NCBI RefSeq assembly: GCF_016820655.1 | Contig: NZ_WSFT01000053.1 | Coordinates: 186,001 to 250,000 of the forward strand | Length of the DNA: 64,000 nucleotides | DNA from: Anaeromonas frigoriresistens | GTDB taxonomy: Bacteria; Bacillota; Clostridia; Tissierellales; SIT17 | Reading direction: 5' to 3' | In this document: positions 8,998 through 19,900 of the stretch, one piece after another | How positions within the stretch are numbered: position 1 is the first letter of the stretch | How the letters are laid out: each line of letters begins with the position of its first letter | Notes under the pieces: model-generated | What the model was told of the DNA's origin: nothing | The model's input: only the letters and a program-made list of their open reading frames with translations | Databases searched by the model: none | Program-made: the position numbers and the translations under genes

Positions 8998-9165
8998 GTC
9001 TGAAAAACCTTACTTATGTGGAAAAAAAAATAGTCTAAATAGATGTTATCATAATTGATAATAAATAATACATAAACAATTATTTAAAATTTAAAAAAAT
9101 TAAAGGATTATAAGATAAACGTATTGAATAATAAAATGGTATATAAGAAAAGGGGTAATGTGGGT

Positions 9166-9843
9166 ATGTTTACAAAAATTAATACTTGTGTTTTGCAGGG
9201 TTTAGATGGAAGTATAGTTGAAGTAGAAACAGATCTATCAAATGGAATGCCAAGCTTTAATATTGTAGGGCTACCGGATGCAGCAATAAAAGAATCTAAG
9301 GATAGAGTAAGGACAGCTATAAATAATAGTAATTATCAGTTTCCATTAAATAGAATTACTATTAACTTATCTCCAGCCAACTTGAAAAAAGAAGGATCTC
9401 AAATGGATTTAGCTATTGCTACGGGTATATTAAAATGTATGGATATTATTAAAGATATAGATTTTTCTGATACTTGTTTTATAGGTGAATTATCTTTAGA
9501 TGGAGAAGTAACTAAAATTGATGGAGCTCTTCCTATGGTTATATCTTTATTATCTTTGAATATGAAAAGAGTTATAATACCATTTGATAATAAAGAAGAG
9601 TGCGGTGTAGTGAAAGGTATCAAAATTATACCAGTTAAAAACATAGAACAATTAGTTTCATATTTAAATGAAACAGAGATTATTGAACCTTGGGAAACAA
9701 AATCTTTTAATAAAGTTACTAGTGATGACGTTCTTTATGACTTTAAGGATATAAAGGGACAAGAATCATTAAAAAGAGCAATGGAAGTAGCTGCTGCAGG
9801 AGGACATAATATATTAATATCATGGTACAATGTCCACAACTAA
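9166..9843 (+). pseudogene. comM: comM/yifB, 5' part, cut by the prophage
   Basis: N-terminal part of a ComM/YifB Mg-chelatase-like AAA+ protein: CVLQGLDGSIVEVETDLSNGMPSFNIVGLPDAAIKESKDRVR is the family's Lon-protease-like N-domain. Native sequence runs to GGHNILI at codon 218, then eight phage-encoded residues (SWYNVHN) end the frame. The missing part resumes at 47,786 in the same frame; together they give about 510 codons, the normal length. ComM is a branch-migration helicase for natural transformation in Gram-negatives; in Firmicutes the role of YifB is less clear. The ATG at 9166 has a well-placed AAGGGG. Confidence 0.95.
9805..9819 (+). other. attL core of the prophage
   Basis: CATAATATATTAATA, identical to 47,771-47,785. 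It encodes HNILI of the ComM Walker A region in both places and in the same frame. On its phage side, ACAATGTC at 9827-9834 mirrors GACAGTGT beside the right core. Confidence 0.9.
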
Positions 9844-9863
9844 ACTAAATAGGGGTGGATATG

Positions 9864-10532
9864 ATGCAAAAAACAGTAAACAACTACTATACAGCTGTAG
9901 ACAATTCTATACTATCAAAATTAAAAGGATTAGAAATTAGTACTTATGTAACAATACGAAAATTTATGAACTGGCAAACTTGTATAGCAAAAGTAGGTAT
10001 TAGAAGATTAGCTGAAGAAATGGGAGTATCTAAAAATACTGTACTCAAATATACAAAAAGACTTATTGAAAAAGGATTAATTATAAAAAGGACAAATTAT
10101 AACCCTGTAAAGCAAGAATATGATGTTAACGAATATTTTTTTACACATGTGGTTCAGAAGAATAAAGATAGTAGTTCACCAAAGAAGACAAAACAAAAAC
10201 ATATTGATAAAGAAGAGAGTATGACTCTTTACTTTATAAAATCATTATTATTAAAAAAATTTGGACAAGATATATTAGATAAAGCTTTACAACAGTTAAA
10301 AATATCTACAGAAAAGGGTACTATAGTGAATGATCTATATAAGTATTTAACTAAGCTATGTACCAATCTTAAGAAACAGTATGACTTAATAAAAGAAATA
10401 CCATTTAAAAAAGAAAATAACCCTAGTGCCGCAAACACTAGAGCTAAAATAAATACTTTCCATAACTTTGAACAACGAACCTCTAAATACTCCGCAAAAG
10501 ATTTAGAAGCAAAAGTTAGATTTAAGTTTTAA
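9864..10532 (+). CDS. Winged-helix phage replication-type protein
   Basis: About 222 residues. The N-terminal 85 form a winged helix: LEISTYVTIRKFMNW, then IRRLAEEMGVSKNTVLKYTKRLIEKGLI, as in HTH_36-type replication initiators. The middle is polar and basic, and the C-terminal half is helical (SLLLKKFGQDILDKALQQLKIS). This resembles the layout of phage DnaD/replication O-like initiators, but no specific family is certain. It is the first gene inside attL. Start chosen at ATG 9864, 5-6 bases after AGGGGTGG; an adjacent ATG at 9861 is equally possible. Confidence 0.6.
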   Translation: MQKTVNNYYTAVDNSILSKLKGLEISTYVTIRKFMNWQTCIAKVGIRRLAEEMGVSKNTVLKYTKRLIEKGLIIKRTNYNPVKQEYDVNEYFFTHVVQKNKDSSSPKKTKQKHIDKEESMTLYFIKSLLLKKFGQDILDKALQQLKISTEKGTIVNDLYKYLTKLCTNLKKQYDLIKEIPFKKENNPSAANTRAKINTFHNFEQRTSKYSAKDLEAKVRFKF

Positions 10533-10566
10533 GTTTTTAAACTTTTAACTAAATATTATATCTCCT

Positions 10567-10617
10567 AACCCAGCATTTCTTACTTTTTGAAAAATAAGAT
10601 GTGGTGGGATAAAAGTA
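10567..10617. other. Imperfect hairpin between two early prophage genes
   Basis: CTCCTAACCCAGCAT and ATGTGGTGGGA flank CTTA/TAAG arms, giving a stem with internal mismatches followed by TAAAAG. It could be a weak terminator; the 150-base gap holds nothing else I can name. Confidence 0.35.
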
Positions 10618-10686
10618 TATCTATTAAGACCATTATAATAAATTATTTATTATATTTCAACTAATTAATAAAAAGGAGATGACAAA

Positions 10687-11313
10687 ATGATAGAAATAAA
10701 ATTTAATGCAAGTATCTTTGAAAGGGATTTTCCAGATAAACTGAACGAATATCTTAAGTACAATCAAGAAAAGTTTAAAGCCAATGTTAGTTATGATTTG
10801 AGAATAGAGTACTCTTATGCAAAATTTGATAAGTCAAAAACTATACTAACTGAACCACTAGATCAAGAAAATACTGAAATAAAGCACAATCAAATTCAAA
10901 AAGTTTTAAATTCTCAATTTAACAAAATAGGAGAAATTTTAGATGAATATAAAATATCTATCTTTGATTATATAAGTATGGGAAATACATTTATGAAGAA
11001 AAAACAAGTTTTAATAAGTTTTAAAGAAGTATCATCTGATGATAAGAAAAGAAATCTACGAGTTTTTTCTAACATACCAGATATAAGCCCTACTATGGAT
11101 GTTTTAGCAGATATTGCAAGGGATAAATTTAAAGAGTTTATTGATAAAATAGGTAGCTGGGATGATGTAGCAAGAATGTTTGGAACATATCCTGATAAAG
11201 ACCAAAAGAAGTTATATAAAATATATCTAGAAAAATTATATTTTCCTTCTGGAGAAGAATATAAAAAGAATACTAAAGAATTAATATCTAATTACAAAAA
11301 AACATTTGAATAA
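10687..11313 (+). CDS. Prophage protein of unknown function, 208 aa
   Basis: Not recognised. A soluble, charged protein with predicted helices and strands: MIEIKFNASIFERDFPDKLNEYLKYN at the start and a helical C-terminus (YKIYLEKLYFPSGEEYKKNTKELISNYKK). It has no cysteine cluster, signal peptide or membrane helix. AAAGGAGATG lies 5-8 bases before the ATG, so translation is well supported. It stands alone between hairpins in the early region. Confidence 0.75.
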   Translation: MIEIKFNASIFERDFPDKLNEYLKYNQEKFKANVSYDLRIEYSYAKFDKSKTILTEPLDQENTEIKHNQIQKVLNSQFNKIGEILDEYKISIFDYISMGNTFMKKKQVLISFKEVSSDDKKRNLRVFSNIPDISPTMDVLADIARDKFKEFIDKIGSWDDVARMFGTYPDKDQKKLYKIYLEKLYFPSGEEYKKNTKELISNYKKTFE

Positions 11314-11325
11314 GTTTTATATTAT

Positions 11326-11350
11326 ACAGTCCTGGAAGGGGCTGTTTTTT
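11326..11350 (+). terminator. Rho-independent terminator
   Basis: ACAGTCC and GGGGCTGT pair around TGGAA and are followed by TTTTTT. It ends the 208-aa gene. The remaining 240 bases up to 11,590 show no coding frame that I can support. Confidence 0.75.
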
Positions 11351-11589
11351 ATAGAATAAATTCTTTTATAGTATCAATTATATTATTTATAAATAGTATG
11401 TTGGATAGTATAAAAGACGAATTATCACCTATACCCTGCCTGTTGAGGTAGGCAAGTTACTATTTAAAATAAGTTATGGTATCATTGTATACCTTGAAAA
11501 TTGAAGTCCTTAGAATCGAAATATAAGGGCTGTTTTTATTATCCTATTTATCTATTATATTTTAATTAATAAAATCCACATCAAAAAAT

Positions 11590-11796
11590 TTACTCATCAT
11601 ATATAAATTTTACAATATCTCCTATATTACAATCTAAGTATTTGCATATCTCATATAAGATACTTAGAGAAGTAGACTCCCCTCTATTAATTCTAGTCAT
11701 AGTCGCTTGACTAACATTAGCATTTTTTACTATGTCAGCTGCTCTTATATTCTTCTCAGCCATTCGAATTCTCAATCCCTTATATGATATCTTCAA
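11590..11796 (-). CDS. XRE-family helix-turn-helix repressor (68 aa)
   Basis: A Cro/CI-type HTH across nearly the whole protein: KISYKGLRIRMAEKNIRAADIVKNANVSQATMTRINRGESTSL, with SQATMTRIN as the recognition helix. It ends in the YLDCNIGDIVKF pattern typical of small Xre regulators. It is divergent from the ParM-like operon, with 246 bases between, so it may control that operon. An 18-base motif TATTATATTTTAATTAAT follows its stop, and the same motif follows the second XRE gene. Confidence 0.88.
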   Translation of the reverse strand: MKISYKGLRIRMAEKNIRAADIVKNANVSQATMTRINRGESTSLSILYEICKYLDCNIGDIVKFIYDE

Positions 11797-12042
11797 TTTT
11801 ATCCCCCCGTTAATTCTTATATATAAATGTTTATTTATTAAAGTTCTTTTTTATTTCCTTAAATCCTTCTTATTAAATCTAAATTCCTCAATAATTAAAA
11901 AAAACACTTAAAAATTACAAAAAGTAGTCACAATTGATTAATAATTTTAATATATTACTAATATATATTTACAAGAGTATATACTTTCTAAAAGGTAAAG
12001 GAGACGGTATATACAGGTGTAAATAATTTAAGGAGGGATTAG
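11797..12042. promoter_or_regulatory. Divergent control region before the ParM-like gene
   Basis: 246 AT-rich bases between the XRE gene (minus) and the ParM-like gene (plus). GTATATAC occurs twice, near 11,977 and 12,008, about 31 bases apart, and short TCCTTAAAT-like repeats occur near 11,855-11,895. These could be operators or part of a centromere site. No promoter can be assigned firmly. Confidence 0.35.
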
Positions 12043-12975
12043 ATGTATATTGATAGTATCGGAATAGACAAAGGAAGTGTTTTAACAAAGGACTCTAACA
12101 GAAATGTATTTAAATCTATAGTAGCTCCTGTTAAGGATAACTTTAAGATAAATCAACATGAAATATTCAAGATGGATGATAAAAAGTTTTATGTAGGAGA
12201 CCATGCATTAAATTATAAATACGATTTTGCAACAGACTTGGCTAAAACAACTCAATACAATACAAAAGTTTGTATCTACTACGCATTAGCAAATAATCAC
12301 TATGATAAATACTTAGAATATAATCTTGTAAATCTTGGATTACCTATAGGTAAATATTTTAGGTTTAAAGACACTTATAGAAAATTACTAAATGTAGGAA
12401 AGCAAACAGAAGTAATATTAGGATCTAATAGAAAATTAATTAAAATAAATGATATACAGGTATTACCTGAATCCTCTGGTTTTTTATATGGAGAAGATGT
12501 AAGTAAATTTTCAAATGAAAAAGTTATTGCTATTGATATTGGAGGATTGTCTGTAGATGTGAGTGTCTATAGGAATTGCAATATCACCGATGGATACGAT
12601 AGCTTTAATTTAGGAATCTTACCTATTTATGACAAAATAGCTAATAGCATAAACAATATCTATTATACTGATTTTTCTGCCTGGGATATGGAAAGTAAGT
12701 TTGAAAATGGATTATTTATTCAAGGAAGAAATGAGACAGAAACATTTAAATCTATATATGAACCTTTATTTAAAGAGAGATCAGAAGAGATATATAAGAA
12801 GGTTAAACTAATAACTAATCTAACCGAAGCAAGATATGTACTCTTAGGTGGGGGAGGATCAGAACAATTAAAAGATTATATTAAAGAATTAATTCCTCAG
12901 TCATATCAAGTAAATAATTATTGTTTTGGCAATGCCGAAATATTTAATGAAATCGGTAAGGTGATGTCAAAATGA
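12043..12975 (+). CDS. ParM/Alp-type actin-like plasmid segregation protein
   Basis: A 310-residue actin-like ATPase. Visible actin-fold motifs: phosphate-1 region DSIGIDKGSVLTK at residues 3-15, phosphate-2 VIAIDIGGLSVDVSVY near 165, and adenosine motif VLLGGGGSEQL near 270. ParM-type filaments push plasmid copies apart using a centromere-binding partner. The next gene overlaps by four bases and looks like that partner. Presence in an integrated element suggests it also exists as an extrachromosomal circle. The subfamily (ParM, Alp7A or other) cannot be told here. Confidence 0.85.
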   Translation: MYIDSIGIDKGSVLTKDSNRNVFKSIVAPVKDNFKINQHEIFKMDDKKFYVGDHALNYKYDFATDLAKTTQYNTKVCIYYALANNHYDKYLEYNLVNLGLPIGKYFRFKDTYRKLLNVGKQTEVILGSNRKLIKINDIQVLPESSGFLYGEDVSKFSNEKVIAIDIGGLSVDVSVYRNCNITDGYDSFNLGILPIYDKIANSINNIYYTDFSAWDMESKFENGLFIQGRNETETFKSIYEPLFKERSEEIYKKVKLITNLTEARYVLLGGGGSEQLKDYIKELIPQSYQVNNYCFGNAEIFNEIGKVMSK

Positions 12976-13220
12976 GAAAAATATTTCCTTTAAGTTTCCC
13001 TTTAGATGAAATAGAACTATATGATTATCTGAAATCACAAAATAACTCTAGCAAATATATAAGAAACCTAATAAGACAGGATATAGAAGGAAAGAAGTTA
13101 AAAGATATATTAGCAGATTATTTAGAAGGAATAGATATTAAGAATATAAAAAAAGAAGATAAAAAAGATTTATCACAATTCAAGAATCAATTTCAAGGAT
13201 TATTATCTTTGAGTAAATAG
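12972..13220 (+). CDS. Small ParR-like partner of the actin-like protein
   Basis: An 82-residue basic protein overlapping the ParM-like gene (ATGA). The segment LDEIELYDYLKSQNNSSKYIRNLIRQDIEG resembles the ribbon-helix-helix region of small partition adaptors, in which a beta strand is followed by NSSKYIRNLI-type helices. The C-terminus is lysine-rich. I infer that it binds the DNA repeats just downstream or upstream and loads the actin filament. The assignment rests on operon position and this short motif. Confidence 0.65.
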   Translation: MRKIFPLSFPLDEIELYDYLKSQNNSSKYIRNLIRQDIEGKKLKDILADYLEGIDIKNIKKEDKKDLSQFKNQFQGLLSLSK

Positions 13221-13241
13221 ATTGTCTACTTTACTTCGTTA

Positions 13242-13285
13242 TCTATTCGTTTTGATGTTCATTTAGTGTTCATTTTCTATTCGTT
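13242..13285. repeat. Iteron-like direct repeats after the partition genes
   Basis: TCTATTCGTT occurs at 13,242-13,251 and 13,276-13,285. Between them TGTTCATTT occurs twice with an 11-bp period (13,256 and 13,267), one DNA helical turn. Flanking CTACTT and AAGTAG are inverted. This is a candidate centromere (parC) for the ParM/ParR-like pair or an origin region. Confidence 0.45.
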
Positions 13286-13315
13286 CGAAACTAAGTAGAG
13301 AAATGTGTATTTTTA

Positions 13316-13433
13316 GGGAATTAGATATAAGTATTATATAGTTATGGGAAGGAACGAGCGAGCGGAAGCGAGAGAAGTGGATGACCGACCTGCTCCAACC
13401 GAGCCAAAACTTATACCTATAATTAGTATTCCC
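13316..13433. other. GC-rich island flanked by an imperfect inverted repeat
   Basis: GGGAATTAGATATAAGT at 13,316-13,332 is inverted, with small gaps, at 13,409-13,433. The enclosed stretch 13,344-13,405 is far more GC-rich than its surroundings, with GAGCGAGCGG and GCGAGAG runs. It lies just before the FtsK-like and Replic_Relax-like genes and could be an origin of replication or transfer, or a structured leader. Confidence 0.45.
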
Positions 13434-13474
13434 AGTCAAGTCATAAAATATGTATGGAAATTGGAGGAAATACA

Positions 13475-15385
<1,911 letters not shown>

Positions 15386-15422
15386 TATGGATAACTAATT
15401 AATATAAAAAAGACAAGATAAA

Positions 15423-15572
15423 CTATATATCCTGTCTCGCTAGTATTTTTAATAATTCCATATTTATTTCTTCAGTTTCTTTTTCAGTTGCGTTTGGATT
15501 GCCTTCAATGGTTATAGACATACCTGTTTCTTCATCTATGATCTCAAATGTGTTTTCATTAAGCCACTTCAT
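15423..15572 (-). CDS. Small acidic protein, 49 aa
   Basis: ATG at 15,572 preceded on the minus strand by AAAGGAGCG, 6 bases away. It encodes MKWLNENTFEIIDEETGMSI followed by an acidic helix ending ELLKILARQDI. The family is unknown. It lies just downstream of, and on the same strand as, the second XRE repressor, so the two are probably co-transcribed. Its position suggests an immunity or anti-repressor accessory role, but nothing in the sequence proves it. Confidence 0.6.
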   Translation of the reverse strand: MKWLNENTFEIIDEETGMSITIEGNPNATEKETEEINMELLKILARQDI

Positions 15573-15614
15573 CTAATCGCTCCTTTATTATATTTTAATT
15601 AATGGTAAAATTTA

Positions 15615-15839
15615 TCAATTATTTTTATCAGTATTTTCTGGTAGGTACTCTATTAAATCTCTAATGTCATCTAATTGAAAAACTTTGCATAGCTTATCAA
15701 TCATATCAACATCCAATCTTTGAATTTTCTCATGGTAAAGAAGACTTACGGTATTTGGTCTTATATCTGCTTTTTCTGCTAAATCCTTTTGAGTCATTTT
15801 ATGTTTCCCTAGTAATTCTGAAACTTTAATCTTGATCAT
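15615..15839 (-). CDS. XRE-family helix-turn-helix repressor (74 aa), likely lysogeny switch
   Basis: A Cro/CI-like HTH: KIKVSELLGKHKMTQKDLAEKADIRPNTVSLLYHEKIQRLDVDMIDKLCKVFQ. It is divergent from the promoter at 15,931-15,959, whose spacer is filled by a 17-bp palindrome, the expected arrangement for a repressor and its early operator. The ribosome binding site on the minus strand is AAGGTGGTG. It has no dimerization or LexA-like peptidase domain, so it would not self-cleave after DNA damage. Confidence 0.88.
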   Translation of the reverse strand: MIKIKVSELLGKHKMTQKDLAEKADIRPNTVSLLYHEKIQRLDVDMIDKLCKVFQLDDIRDLIEYLPENTDKNN

Positions 15840-15930
15840 AAATTCACCACCTTATTATTCTTATGATTATATTATATTACAGAGAGCTAAAATTTATCAA
15901 TAAAATGTTATAAAATATCGCATAAAGTTA

Positions 15931-15959
15931 TTGACAAATAACTCTAAGAGTTATATTAT
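15931..15959 (+). promoter_or_regulatory. Early promoter with embedded operator
   Basis: TTGACA at 15,931-15,936 and TATTAT at 15,954-15,959 are separated by 17 bp. The perfect inverted repeat ATAACTC-TAA-GAGTTAT (15,938-15,954) fills that spacer, so a bound repressor would block RNA polymerase. The XRE gene at 15,615-15,839 is divergent, and the promoter drives the small genes at 16,006 and 16,108. Confidence 0.8.
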
Positions 15960-16005
15960 ATAGATAAGGGTTAAGAAATTATATTTATTGGAGGTGGAAT
16001 TATGG

Positions 16006-16083
16006 ATGTCAAGCAATTTAAAAGGGAAATCAAAAAGAATCAAGGATAGGGGATATAGAGATTGGTTTAAAGAGGTTATTTAA
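16006..16083 (+). CDS. Possible 25-aa basic peptide
   Basis: ATG at 16,006 lies 8 bases after GAGGTGG and encodes a basic peptide, MSSNLKGKSKRIKDRGYRDW plus five residues. A second ATG four bases earlier, in another frame, gives only 15 codons. It is the first reading frame after the repressed early promoter, where phages often encode Cro-like or antirepressor peptides. Too short to assign. Confidence 0.35.
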   Translation: MSSNLKGKSKRIKDRGYRDWFKEVI

Positions 16084-16107
16084 AATAATAATTAGGGGGA
16101 ATTGTAA

Positions 16108-16371
16108 ATGTTAAAAAGTAATATGAATAGTTACATAGAAGAGGTATATGGAATATGTGAGACAGAAGGTAAAGGATCTATTAGGGAATTTGTTAAAAAC
16201 ATGGATATTAAGAATATAGAAGGTTGGACTAATTATTTTTATAATAAGTATCTTAATTTAAATATACATGAAAAGGTAAGATTTTGGTGGCTATTGGATG
16301 AGTATAGTAATTTAGATAGAATATTTACAAGGCTGATTTTAGATAAAAATAGAGTAGTAGAAACTATATAA
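16108..16371 (+). CDS. Early prophage protein of unknown function, 87 aa
   Basis: Not recognised. It is a helical, slightly acidic protein, rich in aromatics: MNSYIEEVYGICETEGKG, then WTNYFYNKYLNLN and VRFWWLLDEYSNLDRIF. It is preceded by AGGGGGAA and lies in the operon under the operator-controlled early promoter. A regulatory role is possible from position only. Confidence 0.65.
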   Translation: MLKSNMNSYIEEVYGICETEGKGSIREFVKNMDIKNIEGWTNYFYNKYLNLNIHEKVRFWWLLDEYSNLDRIFTRLILDKNRVVETI

Positions 16372-16411
16372 AAAAAGGCATAAAAAAAGACAGAAAATAA
16401 CCAAAATTTAG

Positions 16412-16439
16412 TTGACAAATTCTGTATACATGCTATAAT
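16412..16439 (+). promoter_or_regulatory. Strong promoter for the RNA polymerase transcript
   Basis: TTGACA at 16,412-16,417, a 16-base spacer, and TATAAT at 16,434-16,439 with an extended TGC before the -10. This is the closest match to consensus in the element, and it precedes a 460-base leader. Confidence 0.85.
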
Positions 16440-16445
16440 AGTTTA

Positions 16446-16905
16446 TGGAGAGGGATACAACGTTCCTAAGTAAATTATAACACACTGCAAATTCAATGTC
16501 AAGAGAAAAAGGTGCGTTATAATAAAAATTATACGTACCTGGCGAAAAGGGGGTCAAATTATGTGAATGAGAAAGGTACATAGGTTTTAGGGGAAGTTTT
16601 TTATAAGAGTTACTATTTAAAAGGAGGAATTTAGTGAACATATATATTAAAAATAGGCAAAAGAAAAAAGATGGCTGCAACCATCCATTTTCTAAAAGTT
16701 TTATGTAATTAGATTATAAAGTTAAATAAAGGGCTGAATTAGGATGGGTGGCACCATCCTTATTCGTCATTGTTTTAAAGGGTGGAATAGTCCACTTCTT
16801 TAAACGTGCCTATATTTAATTAACTTTATATATATTATATTACCTAATTTATAGAAATTATTCAAGTACCGAAAAAATAGAGAGAGAAAAATTTGAGGGG
16901 GCAAA
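16446..16905 (+). ncRNA. Long structured leader of the phage RNA polymerase gene
   Basis: About 460 untranslated bases. Hairpins seen: GGTGCGTTATAAT with ATTATACGTACC (16,511-16,539); GATGG-CTGCAA-CCATC with outer AGAAAA/TTTTCT (16,662-16,693); AGGATGG-GTGGCA-CCATCCT (16,741-16,760); and GTTTTAAAG-GTGGA-ATAG-TCCAC-CTTTAAAC (16,771-16,806). ATTATAAC at 16,475-16,482 can compete for GTTATAAT in the first hairpin, so alternative folds are possible. Two short frames with good ribosome binding sites lie inside. GGGTGGCACC with TTCGTC downstream recalls a T-box, but no stem I can be recognised. Confidence 0.55.
16634..16708 (+). CDS. Possible 24-aa leader peptide
   Basis: GTG at 16,634 lies 7 bases after AAAAGGAGG, one of the best ribosome binding sites in the element. 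It encodes a basic peptide beginning VNIYIKNRQKKKDGCNHPF. The GATGG/CCATC hairpin of the leader lies inside the coding part, so translation would melt it. This could be an attenuation device or a spurious frame. Confidence 0.4.
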   Translation: MNIYIKNRQKKKDGCNHPFSKSFM

Positions 16906-19900
16906 GTGATAGTGATGAAAATAAAAAGAAAACAATATTATGTTAATGCTTATAGATTTGGTGATGTTAAGAAAGAAAAAGGTATATTAATTTTAGATAA
17001 AGACAATAGAGAAGAATATTCGAATAGTGAAAATATAATATTTGATACCTTATATAGAATTATGAAGAAAGAATACAATTATGAGAGATTCGATCAAGAG
17101 GGAAATAAAATTAAAAACTATATACCAGAGATTTTTATATTAAAAGCTGATGGAATTAAAGAAGATAACGATGATTATATAGAAATTATGAAAAATGGAG
17201 TATACATAGCAGATAAACATTATATTAGATTTGGTAAATCTGCATCAATGACTAGAGAGGTTAGAACATTATTTATTGAAAAAGAATGGCATGATAAGCT
17301 CAAAGATTTTATTTCTCTAGGAAAGACACCAAAAAAATGTACTATATCAAAGTTTGAAAGTGCTATAGGTCTTATGCTTAGTTCGGTTTATTTATTGCCT
17401 ATACAACCTAGAATATGTGTAATAGAAGATATGACTAGAACTATATATGAAGATGTGAAGGTAGTTAAAAAGTATGAAGGAGATATTAATGATCCTGAGT
17501 ATTTAAAATATGAAGAATTGCTTAGAAAAGAAGAGGAATATAATGAAGACTATATAACTAAAACGGAAGAAATTAACAAGAAATTCACCAATGAATATTT
17601 AAAGAAAAATTATAAGAAAAAGAAAGACGGTCATACTCCTGCTCAATGGAGAGAGTTAGGCAGAAGAGTTAAAATTGATGAATTAGATAAACCTTATGGT
17701 TACATAGGAAATTATTATAGAAAATATAAATTCGACCAAACTGAAGAAAGTCCAGATATACCAATGAACAAATATACAGTAGGCTACGAAGTTGTAGAAG
17801 ACGATAAGCATGAAATAGAAGTAGAAATTTTTGATGGAAATGGAGTAATGAGTTATGATGTGGCTGACAAGATTAGTAAGTTACTTGGATTAAATTATAC
17901 AACTAATGCAATGCAAATAAGACAAAATTATATAAAAGGGCTAGTCGTGAGAATGGATTTTAAGAGCTACTTTAAAGAAAAAGGTATTACTCATATAAAG
18001 GGCATTTGGGGAAAAGAGTATTCGGTAAATGAGTTAGATATGATTATACCCGAATCTATGTTTAAGGCAAAATTAGAGGTAGTAGGTAGGAAAGAAGATG
18101 GCTCTGATAAAAAAGAATGGTTATTTAGAAACTTCCAGGAGTATGAAGGACTTAGAGACTTCTATGGATTTAATAAATTAGGAGTTGCTAACTATGCAAA
18201 AGATAAATTAGATGAATACACGAAAATGACATATCAATTTATTAATGCTCTTAATCTAAGTAAGAAAGATATTAAAAAATTAGCAAATTCTACAGGGAGA
18301 TATATCGAAAAGGCTCTAGAAGGCGATGTATCTTCAGTTAAAAGCCTTTTAGGGATAATTAAAAATATAGATAAAGACGATGATAGAATAGACATTATTT
18401 ATGAAGCACTATCTAAAAATGAAGACTTAATATGGGAACCTCATATTCAGAAAGAAGTATTATATAAGATCATAGGAATATTAGAAGATATTTGTAAAGG
18501 AGAAATATGGACGGAAGGTAATTATAGATATGTAGCTACGGATATGATTCAATTTTTAGAGTGGGCAGGATATAGAGATGAAAGTAAGGTAACAGGTTTC
18601 CTTAATCCTTATGAATTTTATACAAGTGGAGAAGAAGGTTATAGAGTTTGTATTCGTAATCCACTGTGTTCATGGCATGAAGTAGGAAAAGAAAAGTTTG
18701 TTACTAGTAATAATAAGTGGATTCAACACCTACATAATATAGTTCAGATATCTAATAAATCGCCTGAAATGGCTAAATATAGCGGAATGGATATGGATGG
18801 AGATTTATTAGGAATATTTAAAAATCCAATATTATTAGATGCAGTGTTAGAAGATAAAGTAATTGTAAATGATGATGATGGAGTTACAGCGAATGGCGTT
18901 GAATATAACATTGATAATATAATCAATATCTTTGAGCTTAAAAACCTAGAAAATAAAATAGGTGCTGTGACTATGTTGGGGACTACTATTGCAGATAGTG
19001 CTTTAGAAGAAGGTGACTTAAGAAGTGTTGAGTTACCTATTGCAGTTGTTAAGTATTTACAAGCAGCCTATATAGATGCAGCTAAAAATGGAATTGGAGA
19101 TGAGATTGCAATACCAGAAATCATCAAGAAACATGCAGAGAAAAAAGCTTATTTCTTAAGACATGTAAAGGGTGGTCAAAAGTTTCTTTATAATGATTCG
19201 GAATCTCCTTTCAATAAATTTGTAAAATCTTTAGAAGTGTATATGGAAGGTAGCATTAAGCAATTAAATAAAAAATTAGTTAAACCTGAAAATATAGAGA
19301 TAGATCACAATAAGTTATATAACAAGTTAATTGATTACGATAGATTTGATAGTAAAACTATGACTAAAATTATTAAAGCTATTGCTCCCATTCATAATGA
19401 TTTTATAGAGAGAAGAAAAGAGATTAACAAAGAAAAAATAGAAGAAGAAAAGAAAAGAAAAACAGATAAAGTTAAGAAAGAACTGAAGATTATTAATAAA
19501 AAGTATACCGAGTTAAATGAAGAAACGATTAATAAATGTGAAGAAATAAAGTTATTTGAGGATAAAGATATTAAATTAGGCGATGATCCTTCAGTATTAG
19601 CAAGTGCGGCAGTCATTATCTCCTATGTATTGACTGAAGATAAAACCAAGAATGATAAATTTTTAAACAAAAAGAGTAAAGATTATAGTTTTGCTTGGAT
19701 ATTTAAAGAGGGGTTACTTCTTAATATTGAAAAAAATAAAGGAAAAATTACATCGGAAATAATTAGATTACGTGAGTTAGAAGAAATAAAAGAGAAGTTA
19801 AATTTAGTAAGTATTAAAAATAACAAAGTTGTTGTAAATGGAGAAAGTATTCCTCTAAATAATAAGTTGTTAAAAAACAAAAAAGGAACATTCGAAGTAG

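Noticed and set aside
16735-16806. A complete T-box riboswitch before the RNA polymerase gene.
   Set aside because: Only the GGGTGGCACC core and a TTCGTC match. I find no stem I with specifier, no GA or AGTA motifs and no terminator with a U-run, so it is kept as a structured leader only.
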